Shown: in pieces, positions 42,828 through 54,225 of the stretch | Layout: the number at the start of each line of letters is the position of its first letter | Position numbering within the stretch: the first letter of the stretch is position 1 | Source of the DNA: Albugo candida | Lineage: Eukaryota > Oomycota > Peronosporomycetes > Albuginales > Albuginaceae | Direction: 5' to 3' | Assembly: GCA_905220665.1 (NCBI GenBank) | Contig: CAJNAR010000145.1 | Span: forward strand, 434,001-498,000 | Length of the DNA: 64,000 nt | The notes under the pieces: generated by a model | What the model was told of the DNA's origin: nothing | The model's input: the letters and a program-made list of their open reading frames with translations, nothing else | The model's database searches: none | Made by a program: the position numbers and the translations under genes

Positions 42828-44813
42828 ATGGATGAAGAAACATGTGAAAATCCAAACTTGTGTCTATCGACAGATTCATTGTACGAATCCAGCGAATGGG
42901 TAAAATGCAGTCTCGACTCTATGGAGAGTATTGCAGTTGAAACAGAAAACGAAATAAGGCAACTCGAGTGTTTGTATACTAATAGTATAAGAAATGCAAA
43001 TGGCATTGATATCGATAGAAATACTAAAAAAGCTTTGGGTCGTTTTACGATTCGAATTGGAAAAATCACTGAATTTGAGGACATTATTCGGCAACATCCA
43101 TTGTTAGCACATGTGAAAGACTCATTACAATTGTACTTAACGGCAACTATCGGTCCTTCGGAAACATGTGAGAAGTTGATGAATCGATGTAAGCGAAGTA
43201 AAGCAGTTTCAATTGTAACAAACAGCCAAATGATTGCATGGGACGAGTTGATTACATTTGAAGGCATCAGGTCAAAAAAAGCAGATGTCAAAGTAGTCAT
43301 ACTTTGCAAGTCTAAGATGCTTGCAGATATCGCTCTTGGAGAAATCCATTTAAGTTGTATGCAATATCTTGATCAAAAAACACACGCCGGATGGTTTTCT
43401 GTGAAGGGCTCACCAGTCGATAATAAGCATAAACAGCGCCAAGCCAAATTGCATCTTGAAGTCAGTTTCGAGTATGATGCAATGAGTCGATATGAAGAAA
43501 TATTGAAAGAAAAACGCATGAAGAAGAAGAATTTGGAGGAAGCACTTCAATTATACAGTGAAAATGCACCAAAAGTACAGGCAAACAATCGACATCCTGC
43601 AGCATTTGGTATAGAAGCTGTCAATTCAGATTTATACATCCCTGGTTTCAAGTTCACCGTTGATGCGCATCATCCTGGAGCAGTTCAAGAAGCTCCACTT
43701 CCAGATAAAAGTCGCGTTGAAACCCCATATGGACGCGGTGTTGTCATTTGTTATCGGAAAGTGTCAAAAATCTATGTTATCCAGCTTGACCCACATCTCT
43801 CAGGACAGGCATCTTCATGCGCATATTTGCAAAGAGATTTTGTGAGAGATGAACCAGAGTATCCAATTCTTAAGGTTTTTTCAACAGTCTTGACGCCATA
43901 TGGACTTGGTCAAATCGTAGAGATCCGAGAAAAGGATGGATTCGTCGTCGTACAGGCACCATTCGGAAAAATGTATATCCAAAGAAATGAAATTCGGGCG
44001 CCTCCAAAGTCCGTTGATACCATGACGACAAAAGAGTTAATAGATGAAGCAGTATCTACCACTGAAAAAGGAAACGAACTTTACAAACAAAGTAAACTCG
44101 ACAATGCTGTCTTCACGTATCTGAAATCGCTGGATTATTTAGAACGAGTGAAACAACAAACGGCAACCCACAAACAGAAAGCCATCATACTCAAGACGAT
44201 GGTTCGATGCCACCTGAATATAGGCGCTTGCAAGTTGAAGACGGACGCTTTTGAGCACGCAAGTACCGCATGCACTAACGCCATCAATATCCTCACCATT
44301 TTACTGGAAAATCGTAGTGGCCATGTCGTGAATTGGATGGCTCGATTAGGTATTACGGAACAACTTCTTTTCTCAGATTGGCCAGCTAAAGCGCGCTTCC
44401 GTCGAGCCCAGGCCTACGTGAAAATGCACAAGTACAGTGATGCGCGAGAGGATCTAATTGCCGCGATTCGACTTAATCCAAAAGATAAATCGTGTCGAGT
44501 ATTGTTGAAGCACGTCAACGTCCTATACTCGGAACAAAAGGATAATGAGAAGCAAACTTGGGGCGGGATTTTCGAGAATGTTGGTGCTGATGAAAAAGGA
44601 AACGAAGAGAAAGAGCAATTTAAAGAAAAGAAAATATTTGGTTCAAGCGACAATGAATTACCTGAGACACGAGCTGAAAATTTGGATGCAACAGCTGCTT
44701 CAGCGTCTGATGGACACAGCGATATATTCATCAAGACACTCGTCAGCGTGTCAATTTTTTCAGTTTCTGTGGCAACCTTTGCTTTCCTTGCTTTTAGGCG
44801 TAAACATCTGTAA
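42828..44813 (+). CDS. C2 / TPYGxG repeat / TPR tail-anchored protein
   Basis: Single exon, 661 residues. Residues about 70-215 look like a C2 domain, with WDELITFEG, LADIALGEIHL and GWFSVKG. Two short related modules follow: TPYGRGVVICYR at about 299 and TPYGLGQIVEIRE at about 358. Three TPR-like helix pairs occupy about 400-590 (EKGNELYKQSKLDNAVFTYLKSL, RRAQAYVKMHKYSDAREDL and neighbours, given here in part). The end (about 633-661) is one hydrophobic segment followed by RRKHL, the form of a tail-anchored membrane protein facing the cytosol. The TPR part resembles that of FKBP-type immunophilins, but no FKBP domain is present. The architecture is not one I can match to a named family. A membrane co-chaperone role is an inference. 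Confidence 0.75.
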   Translation: MDEETCENPNLCLSTDSLYESSEWVKCSLDSMESIAVETENEIRQLECLYTNSIRNANGIDIDRNTKKALGRFTIRIGKITEFEDIIRQHPLLAHVKDSLQLYLTATIGPSETCEKLMNRCKRSKAVSIVTNSQMIAWDELITFEGIRSKKADVKVVILCKSKMLADIALGEIHLSCMQYLDQKTHAGWFSVKGSPVDNKHKQRQAKLHLEVSFEYDAMSRYEEILKEKRMKKKNLEEALQLYSENAPKVQANNRHPAAFGIEAVNSDLYIPGFKFTVDAHHPGAVQEAPLPDKSRVETPYGRGVVICYRKVSKIYVIQLDPHLSGQASSCAYLQRDFVRDEPEYPILKVFSTVLTPYGLGQIVEIREKDGFVVVQAPFGKMYIQRNEIRAPPKSVDTMTTKELIDEAVSTTEKGNELYKQSKLDNAVFTYLKSLDYLERVKQQTATHKQKAIILKTMVRCHLNIGACKLKTDAFEHASTACTNAINILTILLENRSGHVVNWMARLGITEQLLFSDWPAKARFRRAQAYVKMHKYSDAREDLIAAIRLNPKDKSCRVLLKHVNVLYSEQKDNEKQTWGGIFENVGADEKGNEEKEQFKEKKIFGSSDNELPETRAENLDATAASASDGHSDIFIKTLVSVSIFSVSVATFAFLAFRRKHL

Positions 44814-45314
44814 GATAAATAGTAGATTTCTTTCTGAAGGAAGCGGGCATGAAAAAATGTTTCAGTTAGCTCGAGTCATTTCCGCTGCTGATTTCTTGTT
44901 CGAATTTCAGCTTCAAATTGCATAATGTAAATGACACAAGTGGACGCATAGGGATGTGTGGATGGAAGTGATATACACTGCGTACAAGAAATGGCTACAT
45001 TTCGCTGACGCCATCAGCTTTTCGCGTCCTTGTCGCTTTCGGGTTATGCTGAATGTCCCATATATATATAGTAGACAGTTGATAGTGCCCTAATTGCAGG
45101 GTACGCGCTCGAAAATTTTGGAGTACCAGGAGACGGTTATGCGCTGGGAGCTTACTTCCAAATTTGTTGTCATTGTCTGTATCTATTCGATGTGTATACT
45201 CAACCAACTGCGCTTGAGAATATTTGAGAAAGTTGATTCATTCTGCAATCTTCCCAGCTGCACAAACATTGCAAAGAGTTGTATTGCATGAGGCTACAAA
45301 CATACCCGTGAAAC
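44814..45314. other. Intergenic, no gene
   Basis: A 500-bp spacer before the Pumilio gene. It is AT-rich, with nothing recognisable. Confidence 0.5.
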
Positions 45315-47470
45315 ATGAATCAAGATTTTTTAAGGTCGGATCAAGATAATTGCGGGTTTATAACAGCACTTCCAGCATTCTCAAGCATCTGGACCTCAGA
45401 CGCTTCCGAGGGGTATTTACGTCGAGGTCGCTTTTCACAGAAAGCAGACCCTATTGTTGGTCGACCAACTTGTGCGAATGATCGTCATTGTTGTATGCCG
45501 AGTCAGTACCTCGACGATCCAGTGCAAGAGCGTTTTTCACACAATCTTCGCTCACAAGTAGATACTGAACAGGTAAAAAATTCGAAAGCGTACATAGCAA
45601 GAAATTATCTCTTTCGTAATCAGGAAATTTACATGAAGACAGCTATGCTGACAGAACATACTGTTGACGACCAACACCCTTCAATTCAGATGGTATGGTG
45701 GATGTGAATAGTAAATCTTATCTTAGCTCGCAGTAATGAATGTGTTAGCAGGATTTAACTGCACCGAGCAGTACCAACAGCGCATATTTTCATCAAGACC
45801 GACCAAATTTATTTGATGTTGGCTGTCCACAACCACTGTATCAGAAGTCCTGCTTGGCTGGCTCATTTGCCACCCAGCCCGGTGACGAGATTTGGACCCA
45901 GTCTAATTCATTCGGTAAAAGCCCTCGCTCTTGGCCATTCGACTTGTATACGCAAAGTTATGCAGGATGTGAGCATATGCTTTACAAATCCTTGAATCGG
46001 GATCCACAAGCCGAGTGTTTATATACTGCCAATCCTCCACCTAGGGGCTTCAATGCGCATGATTCCAGGCAGCATGTTTACTGTGAGAAGCCTCCTTTAA
46101 ATTTGATGGAATCGAATGCTACATACCGCAGAAGTGGCAGTACATCCACCCCTATCTGGAGACCCTGGAACGATAGCTGGTCCATTCCAGTCCACAAGAA
46201 TGTTTGTGAACGAGCCTTGAGTCGTAATTCACCCAAAAGAAGAACTTCTTTACCCTCCCCGTCAGGCGTAGAGTCTTGGCATTCTAGCATGGACGCATCA
46301 AAACATTTTGGTGGAATGTATGACGGACGAACCTCGTACAAAATGAAGCATGCATACCGCAGACCGTGTACACCGGTACACCAACCATCCTTTCCACATT
46401 CCTTGGTGGATGAAGTCAACCAAGAACATCAGAGTTCGATGCGGGAGCTAACATCGATGAAGGGCCATCTACTTGAAATTGCACGAGATCAAAGTGGCTC
46501 CCGATTTATACAATTGAGGTTAGATTTTGCTTCCTCGAATGAGAGAAACGCTGTATTCGAAGAAGCTATACCTCAAGCCTTAGTGCTCATGACAGATGTA
46601 TTTGGGAATTACGTTATTCAGAAGCTTTTTGAACTTGGTACTACCCACCAAAGGCAGCAGCTTATTGGAATGATGAAAAATAACATGGTAGAATTAGCGT
46701 TGCAGGTTTATGGCTGCCGAGTCATTCAGAAAGCCCTCGAAGTGGTGCATGTTCATGAGAAAATGACGATACTGCGTGAATTAATTGGACATACAATGCG
46801 ATGTATTATCGATCAAAATGGAAATCATGTGATCCAAAAATGTATTGAAGTATGTTCGTATAAAAATCACATGAATATGGAAACTGAGCAATTACGAGGA
46901 GCAGACGTACAATTCATCATTGACGCTTTTATGGGCAATGCTGCAAAGCTATCGACTCATGCGTATGGTTGCCGAGTCATACAGCGTATCTTGGAACACT
47001 GTACATTAGAGCAGACATTACCCTTGGTTGATGAACTCATATGGAAGTGCCGTGAACTGGTAAAAAACCAGTTTGGAAATTATGTTGTGCAACACGTGAT
47101 CATGCATGGAGCAGACAGTCACCGAGCAATGATCGAATCTATATTACTAGAAGAATTACCGTATTGGAGCATGCACAAGTACGCTAGCAACGTCGTTGAG
47201 ACATATCTTGAGCATACTGACGCAGATAAAATTTGCCTAGCGATCGATTCAATACTCGCAACGGATGAAAGCGGCGTCCCGCGAATTTTGCTAACTATGA
47301 TGAAACACATGTATGGAAACTACGTGGTTCAGAAATTGCTGGACAAAGCAGATAGCACTTCGCATGCTCGCATACTTGGTATTATCAAAGAAAACTCGGC
47401 ATTTCTGGAAAAATTTACATATGGAAGGCATGTCCTCGGTCGATTAAAACGTCTCGAGGGAAGACAGTGA
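45315..47470 (+). CDS. Pumilio-family (PUF) RNA-binding protein
   Basis: Two exons, 45315-45692 and 45752-47470, across a 59-nt intron (the acceptor at 45750-45751; one 3 nt upstream is also usable), give 698 residues. PUF proteins bind mRNA 3' UTRs and repress or localise the message. The C-terminal half has eight PUF repeats, with recognition residues in order: SGSRFIQ, FGNYVIQ, YGCRVIQ, NGNHVIQ, YGCRVIQ, FGNYVVQ, YASNVVE, YGNYVVQ. The N-terminal half is low-complexity and rich in Ser, Arg, Pro and His, without a domain. The first exon has no known domain either, but the frame and GT..AG signals support joining it. Confidence 0.9.
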
Positions 47471-48038
47471 TAGTGAATGGTGCAATCACATTGTCGTTGG
47501 GATTAATGTATGTTGAATGTAATGTAGGGCACAGTTCCACTAACCAAAGATCAATAATCAAACAAAGTTTCCGAAATACTCCTTCTACGAGCTGGATATC
47601 AAGATGCTCGCTTTCTCGTTGTATTGTACATTTTAGATTTGATGTGCGTTGTTACTTCATACAATCCGATAAGCTACTTCTGATCTGAACATATCATATC
47701 AATATCGAGGCAAGCATTTACTCGTAGAATATGATGCGATACTGCAGAGATTCCTTCATCAAGTAATGGCGACCAGGTGCCTGAGATAAAATACTCTGCG
47801 GCGACGAATCTTGTTATATCCCGCACGACGAATTCTATTATATACAACACACAAAAACTTTTGCTGATGCATATTTTTTGTCAGAAACGAAAATGCATTT
47901 GACACTTGGAAAGAGAATCCTTACCTGAAGCTATCAGAAGCGGAACAATAGAGTACTTGGAGCAAATTCAACAGTAGGATTGCTTGTACCTCACAGGCAA
48001 TCCGAGCAAACATGCAACTGATTGCTTAGATTATCCTA
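47471..48038. other. Intergenic, no gene
   Basis: The 3' flank of the Pumilio gene; nothing recognised. Confidence 0.5.
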
Positions 48039-48275
48039 TCACTTGATTTTCCAGCTTCTGGAGAAGGGATCATTATAAAGCCGGTTATGTGAACAAGTCA
48101 CATAGAAGAACAGAGGCCAACTGCCACTGCGAGCCAAATTTGTTCCCCTTCCTTTGATACTACCAGGTATGCAGACATGCGAAGAGCTATCTGCTTTGTG
48201 CAGCATTTTTTGAATACGATAGCTGCCATACATGTGTTTCATTATAGTGAGCAACGTCACCGAGACGCTGCGCAT
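48039..48275 (-). pseudogene. Inverted fragment of the Pumilio gene (eighth repeat)
   Basis: The minus strand matches 47275-47390 of the Pumilio gene: LLTIMKHMYGSYRIQKML against LLTMMKHMYGNYVVQKLL, then HKADSSSHVCIPG against DKADSTSHARILG. The base-recognition residues are altered (SYRIQ for NYVVQ). It is downstream of, and inverted relative to, its parent. After the repeat the sequence no longer matches. Confidence 0.85.
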
Positions 48276-49664
48276 TGATATCGGAGGATAGCAGCTTGGC
48301 CTTACCGCTTAATTTAACATTCACACCGTTCCGGTCTCATGTTCTGCACAGCCTGTAACATTCCTGTTTTTGAATAGGCAATTACGTTTCAGAAGTTTGA
48401 GGAAGGCAATTATCAGCCGAAAGGTTGAGTGATCTCGAGTAGAGAACATAGTTTCGTGAAGGGAATTTATCCGTCGTCTGAAAAGGTGTAAAGACAATAT
48501 TTGTCTATTCTCTATTACCCGATCCAAGATTGGAGCATCCAGCATGATCATGCGGGGAGAATTATTACCTATACCTGACGCGTCAATCAGTTCTTTGGTG
48601 GTAATGAATATCGTTAGCAATAAAACTCATTGGAAGGTTACAAAAGATGGGTTGAGAAACTTCTCAGTAATACGAGATCTCGAGCAGGCCTGAAATTTCT
48701 CAAGATTTGATAAGCTTGGTGTAATTTCTCTCTAATTTCACAAGTACAAGATCAAGACAAATGGGTACTTACAATTCTGTCTAAACGAGTGATGGCCTCT
48801 CACATTACCACGCTATGAAGCTGAAGCAATGGCTTCACATATTCAGGATCTGAACTTGAGAAACTCTCATCATTACCATTTTACTTTGTAGAGCAGACTT
48901 TCTAGCGAGAATTTAAAAGTCAATGAAAGCAGTGCCTACTTATGAGTCCAATCTATTATCGTTAAATAGAACCTATTCAATCACAGAGAAAAATGAGAGA
49001 GAAAAAGGGTCGAGTAACCAGAATTTTGTTTGTATTCAATATAAAAGCATATCATGGAACTCTTTTTCCGGCAACTACGACTATTGCTATACGTTACGAC
49101 AATCGCTAATGTTCCTAAAGATCAGCTTCCTGACTGTAGTCATTCGATCAGATTTGGTTAGACGATAAATTTCGTGAATCTTAGAAATGTGATAAAATAA
49201 TGCTACAGAAACACTTGTATCGTGTTATCGCGCCTATCTAATCATCACGTATTTAATAAAGACTAAAATCGTGATATCGAGTGCAACTACACGTATGCAA
49301 GCTAGCTGACTTGTAAACTCTGGCATAGTCGTGTACGTTTGAATCACGATGCAAGCACGCTTAATCACATTCGAAAGTAAGATGAACAAAAGGATATCCG
49401 ATACAAGTTTCAAATGCTGGTCTAACATACCTTCAAAACCGTATCTGTACCGATTTTGTCGCAAATTCCACGACGTTATGACCAAGAAAGTGTCAGGTCT
49501 GGTGCTCTTCTTCCGATTAATTTCGTACAGCAACTGAACCTATTTATGAAAGTACATCGCGGTATCAAGTCGAAGGAGCAACGATCAAAAGGAGGCGTAA
49601 GAACTAAATATCAGCACGTTGGAATTGGGTATTTCTGTTTGTTTTTGCTGATGGCAATTTTTGA
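48276..49664. other. Gene-poor stretch
   Basis: No gene is supported. Frames at 48321-48620 (minus) and 48923-49168 and 49349-49537 (plus) are short and unrecognised. Some of this could hold 5' exons of the uncertain gene at 49665-50188. Confidence 0.4.
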
Positions 49665-50188
49665 TCAGTTACAAGACTTTACGACAGGAATAAAGTCAAA
49701 GTGAAAAAAATCACAAGAAAAAGCAGCCAAGACACAGCAAAGAGAGAAGTGAGCCGATACAAAGATTATGAGGATCGCATTAAGAAGCAATCTCGGAATC
49801 CCCACACTAGAAAACCCATCATCGCGCCGCCTACGTTTCAACTGTATGTTATAATATTCGAAACGTCTCATCTTATTTTTCTTGCAGCCCGTCAAATGAC
49901 TCAAGTAATTCAGTGACGCAATCGATCGATTCTGTGAGTCACTTTATCATCCTCGCCGAAATACCTTCTCATAAGTTTGCAAAGGTCGACATGGAAGTCA
50001 ATAGAAAAACCATTGGTCGATCTAAAGGTAAATTTCACAAGGGATTCGCCTATACCAGCTCCAACGTCTTTACGGTACTGGACGAAGACCAAGGAAACAA
50101 CATAAGATCTCTGCAACCTCCATGCATACGACCGGCAACATTTAAACTAGCCGAAATTGTAGCAGACGCTAGCACAACCGCAACATAG
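49665..50188 (+). CDS. Uncertain gene, 5' exon(s) unresolved
   Basis: A frame open from 49665 to 49843 joins across a 44-nt intron (49844-49887, GTATGTTA..CTTGCAG) to 49888-50188, which ends at a stop; together about 160 codons. Both the splice signals and the phase fit. The first part is very basic (KVKKITRKSS and similar) and the second part is mixed, with no known domain. No ATG lies in the first exon, so an upstream exon is needed. A possible acceptor at 49667-49668 (TGATCAG) could mark its start. It may be a species-specific gene or a remnant. Confidence 0.3.
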
Positions 50189-50984
50189 ATAACGATAGTA
50201 TATAATACATAATAATAGCTGATCCGGTGATAAGCCCAGTAACTTGAGTAGAGATCATGATGCACTTAGCCGTGGACCAAGACCGATTTTTTCGATACTC
50301 TGATAAAAATGTTCATAATAAGCGTTCGTCCATAGTCTTCTTTGTGCAGGCAGACAATGCGTACATCTTCAGCATCTAAATCATATTATACAGCCTTATT
50401 GAGTTGTAACGAGTGCGTCGGTGCAAGTATTTGAACCAGATACATGCGTTCGAAAGACCAGATAGAGGTTTTGACTTTTTCCCAGGCGAGGAAGAAAAAG
50501 GTTTTTGCTGATCACACAGTCGTTATGATAATAAGGAAACCACATATTTGTGCGTCCTTTCATGGAACGGATCAGATCAGATAAATTTAGCATCTTAATT
50601 CGTCTTGCTGACATCGCTGAACTGCGGGATTTCCATCTTCATGTGGTTTTGCCAGCAAAACAAAAATTTTACAGAACTGGAGTAACTTCATGGCTAAATA
50701 GACTATTATCTAACGGATACAAATATCAGTGCTGGATTCTAACAACCTGATATTTTTTTAGCCAAGACATGTACAATGTCTTGTGTTTGCCTCAAGCACA
50801 TAGGAATGTCGACCAAGTCTACATGTGTATCGTAGCGTCTTGGTACCTGTACCTACATCGTAGTAAAATGCATCTCAAGCCCTCCGATATTCATTCAATC
50901 AAGCACTTGCGCTACATGAATTTACTTAATGTCTGCATTATCAATTGCTTTGAACGCTGACAGCAATTTATCTTGACTTCTGCT
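50189..50984. other. Intergenic, no gene
   Basis: AT-rich; only short frames; nothing recognised up to the retrotransposon. Confidence 0.5.
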
Positions 50985-50989
50985 AAATC

Positions 50990-51172
50990 TGTAACAACCT
51001 CCATTGTACATGCATGCATAGTTCATATTTAGTTGGAGAACTGGATTAGCCAATCAGATAGGTGAACCAGGATTCTTTGATTAAAAATCTCACTTTCCAT
51101 ATTTTAGCAAATAGAGCTCCGCCAGTAAATATCTTCCTTTGCTTCCTCCCCCTTCCTCCTGCTGGCGTTACA
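50990..51172 (+). repeat. 5' LTR
   Basis: 183 bp, beginning TGTAACAACC and ending GGCGTTACA, with terminal inverted repeats TGTAAC/GTTACA. Confidence 0.95.
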
Positions 51173-51174
51173 AC

Positions 51175-51182
51175 TGGTAGCA
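51175..51182 (+). other. Primer-binding site
   Basis: TGGTAGCA begins 2 nt after the 5' LTR. It is complementary to the 3' end of initiator methionine tRNA, the usual primer of this type of element. Complementarity beyond 8 nt is poor. Confidence 0.6.
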
Positions 51183-51299
51183 CTTGTTGGTCATATAACT
51201 CAAAGGTCGTTGGTCGTACGGAAGGAGTTTTCCTTACGCACTGTTTAGCGTCACGACATTGGGAAAGCCGCTCGCCGAGTGTTTGTCGTTTGTTCCGGT

Positions 51300-52458
51300 C
51301 TATTTAGTTGGACTTCCGACGCCATCAAGAAAACATTGTTCGAATTAGTCGAAAAACAACAGCAATTGCTTGAAGCTATGACCAAGCGTGAAATAAAAGT
51401 TGAAGGGATCAGCTTACCTCAATATCCATGGTAAATGGGCGAGTCCGTGGATCTGTACTTTGAGCAACTGGCTCAGTACTTTGAAGCAAAGAATATCGAC
51501 TGGCGCGATGTCAGTCAAAGCGGTCGTATTTTGGCAATCATGACCGCTAATTTGAAAGGGAATGCCGCAGCTTGGTACAAGTTGAACAAGCCATATATCA
51601 GTGACATGCAAGACCTCATCGTTCAAGTAAATGAAGAGTTTGTATCCCCTCATCAGCAAGAACGCTTGCGTGATCAATTGTACGCACTCAAAACAGAAAA
51701 CTTGTCTAAACCTGGAAGTTTATACTTCACGTTTTCGTGAAGCTATCATGCAAGTTACGGAAATGAGCGAGTTGGATAAAATTACCTATTTTACGCGCGG
51801 ACTAGTAAATCCCACACGGGAAGAAGTGCAATACCGCCGGTGTTCCACAGTTTCACAAGCCATGAATATTGCGTTGGAGTATGATCGATCTAATCATGTC
51901 CGAGGGAAGAACTACCGTCCACCGGTATACTCGCAAGATCGATCACGTGCAACTTTCAATCAACATTATCAACATTATCACCATCAACAACCTGCATCAC
52001 CGCACGTGCAAGAGAGTGGCCCGGAACCAATGGAGATTGATTCAGGGTTTACCAAACATCTTCGCTCCTCCTCCTCATCAGCTTCTTCGTCGAAGAAATG
52101 TCGCTACTGTAAGAAGCCCGGTCACGTCATCGAACACTGTTACAAGCTGAAGAATAAGGAGAAGCAAGTTCATAGCGCTCGACATGAACAAGGGGCTGTA
52201 AGCTTCAATGCTTCCACGTCTCCAAGAGCGACTTACTCGTTACCTTCGATTACAAGTTCCGGGAACGAAGTTGAAATTGTCGAAATGGAAGAGATTTCGA
52301 CGTCGACTATGGATCCGGTGCATCCAGAGAATGAATTTATTCGTAAACAAGGAACTTGTGGTGGAACGCCTGTCACTATTTTTTTTGATAGCGGTGCAAC
52401 CTGTAGTGTTTGTTGTCCTGGCTTGGTAAAGAAACTGACAAAATCTGGTGTCTTTTAA
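51300..52458 (+). pseudogene. Retrotransposon gag and aspartic protease region
   Basis: The gag frame is broken by TAA at 51432-51434 and a frameshift near 51725. It contains a capsid-like helical part (51435-51740), a zinc knuckle CRYCKKPGHVIEHC (CX2CX4HX4C, 52099-52140) and the protease site FDSGATCS (about 52384-52407), which has the usual D-S-G-A. The frame ends at 52458 where it should continue. Confidence 0.85.
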
Positions 52459-52557
52459 GTTACACGAGTTGATGGAACTTCCACTAGAGCCCGCTCCATT
52501 AAAAAGGCCGCTGCGACTATCGTATTTGATCGGTACAGATTTCGCAATTTACAGGTC

Positions 52558-54225
52558 ATGGAATGGCCATTGGGTTCTGCTCATGACGTCATCTTGGGAA
52601 AACCATGGTTTACCAAGTTTCAACCTCAACTTGATTGGCGTTCTCATGAAATTTCATTTCCACATCAGTGCGTGCCTTTGAAATGCATCACTAGGGATAT
52701 TGCTGTAGTTGAATTCAAACGCAAAGTCAGGAAGCATGAGTACGACGAAGTGTATCGCGTAAAGATTTGTGCTGTTATGACGGAGAGTGATACAATAACT
52801 CAATCAATTACTACTCTTTTGAACGAGTTCAAAGATGTCTTTCCAGAGACATTTCCGGATGGACTTCCACCTTCACGTCGTGTGGATTTTGATTTTATCA
52901 TGAAACCGGATGCTGTACCTAACAATCGTGCACCGTTTCGCTCATCTAAGGTCGAAGAAGATGCACTTGACATGTCTGTCGCGGAAAGGATCAAGTAAGG
53001 TTGGATCGAGATTTCTGACTCTCCATGGGTATCAAATATATTTGGTGTGCCTAAGAAGGACCCCGTTACTGGTCAAAACATTTCACGATCCGAGTGGGTA
53101 CGCTCGGACAACGCACATCTACCTCTTCGATGGGTCATTGATTACCGTGACGTCATTTCGAAAAAAACGATCATTTCGAATATACCCCTTCCTCGAATCG
53201 ACGATCTCATTGATCAGATGTGTGCTTGTATCATCTTTTCAGTTCTGGATCTGGCCCAAGACTATCATCAAATGCGGATCGCATTCAAAAGCCGCAAGTA
53301 TACCGCCTTTCGCACACATGCCGAAACCTATCATGGTGCGTGGCTCCTATGGGATTAGCTGGTATGCCTGGTGTTTGGTCTCGTCTTATGCGAGTACTCT
53401 TCGCGAAATATGACTTCATTGTTTTCGATCTAGATGACATTTGTGTGTTCTCCACTAGTCTGAACGAACACGTTAGACATCTTCGCATTCTGTTTGGAGT
53501 TCTTCGGTGTGAGAAGTTATTCTGCCATCAGTCCAAAAGTCATTTTGGCCAGTCAGAAGTGAAGTTTCTAGGTAATACAATTTCGGCTAAGGGACCTACA
53601 GTGGATACTCGGAAGACAGAAGGTATTGCGAAGTGGCCGACTCCTACAAATCAGAAACAACTATTAGGTTTCTTGGGTTTGACTGGGTACTACTGTCGGT
53701 TCATTCGTGACTACGCAACTCTTGCGTTACCACTTGGCCCTCTTGTCAAAAAAGAACATGTATGGGAATGGAAGGATGGACAGACTCATGAGTTTGAGCA
53801 ACTCAAGTCAGCTCTTCAAGACGCACCTGTGTTGAAATTACCAGATCATGCCAAACGATTCATTGTGACAACGTTCGCCTCTGGCTATTGTGTCAATGGT
53901 GTTCTTTCTCAGCTTCATTCTGGTTGCGATCATCCCATTGCATTCTTTTCCAAGAAGCTGGGGATTCATGAGCTTAATTGGCCGACACATGAAAAGGAAC
54001 TTTTTCTAAGCAAGCTTGCATTGGAAAAGTGGCGTCATTATCTTTATGGTCGTGAATTTGACATCTACACTGACAACACGGCATGCAAATGGTTTCTGCA
54101 TCATTTGAAAGTTTCGCCAAAGCTGGCTCGATATTTGACATTCTTTTCACAATTTACATTCAAGCTGCATCACGTTCAAGGTCATTTGAATTTGGTAGCC
54201 GATGCTTTATCACGTCAAGGTTCCG
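52558..54225 (+). pseudogene. Retrotransposon reverse transcriptase and RNase H
   Basis: The reverse transcriptase is interrupted by TAA at 52996-52998 and by a frameshift near 53345. The catalytic box reads FDLDD where YxDD is normal. The RNase H part has the YTDNTACKW motif, but its first acidic residue (TDAS in the family) is changed (TTFAS). The enzyme would be inactive. Confidence 0.88.
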
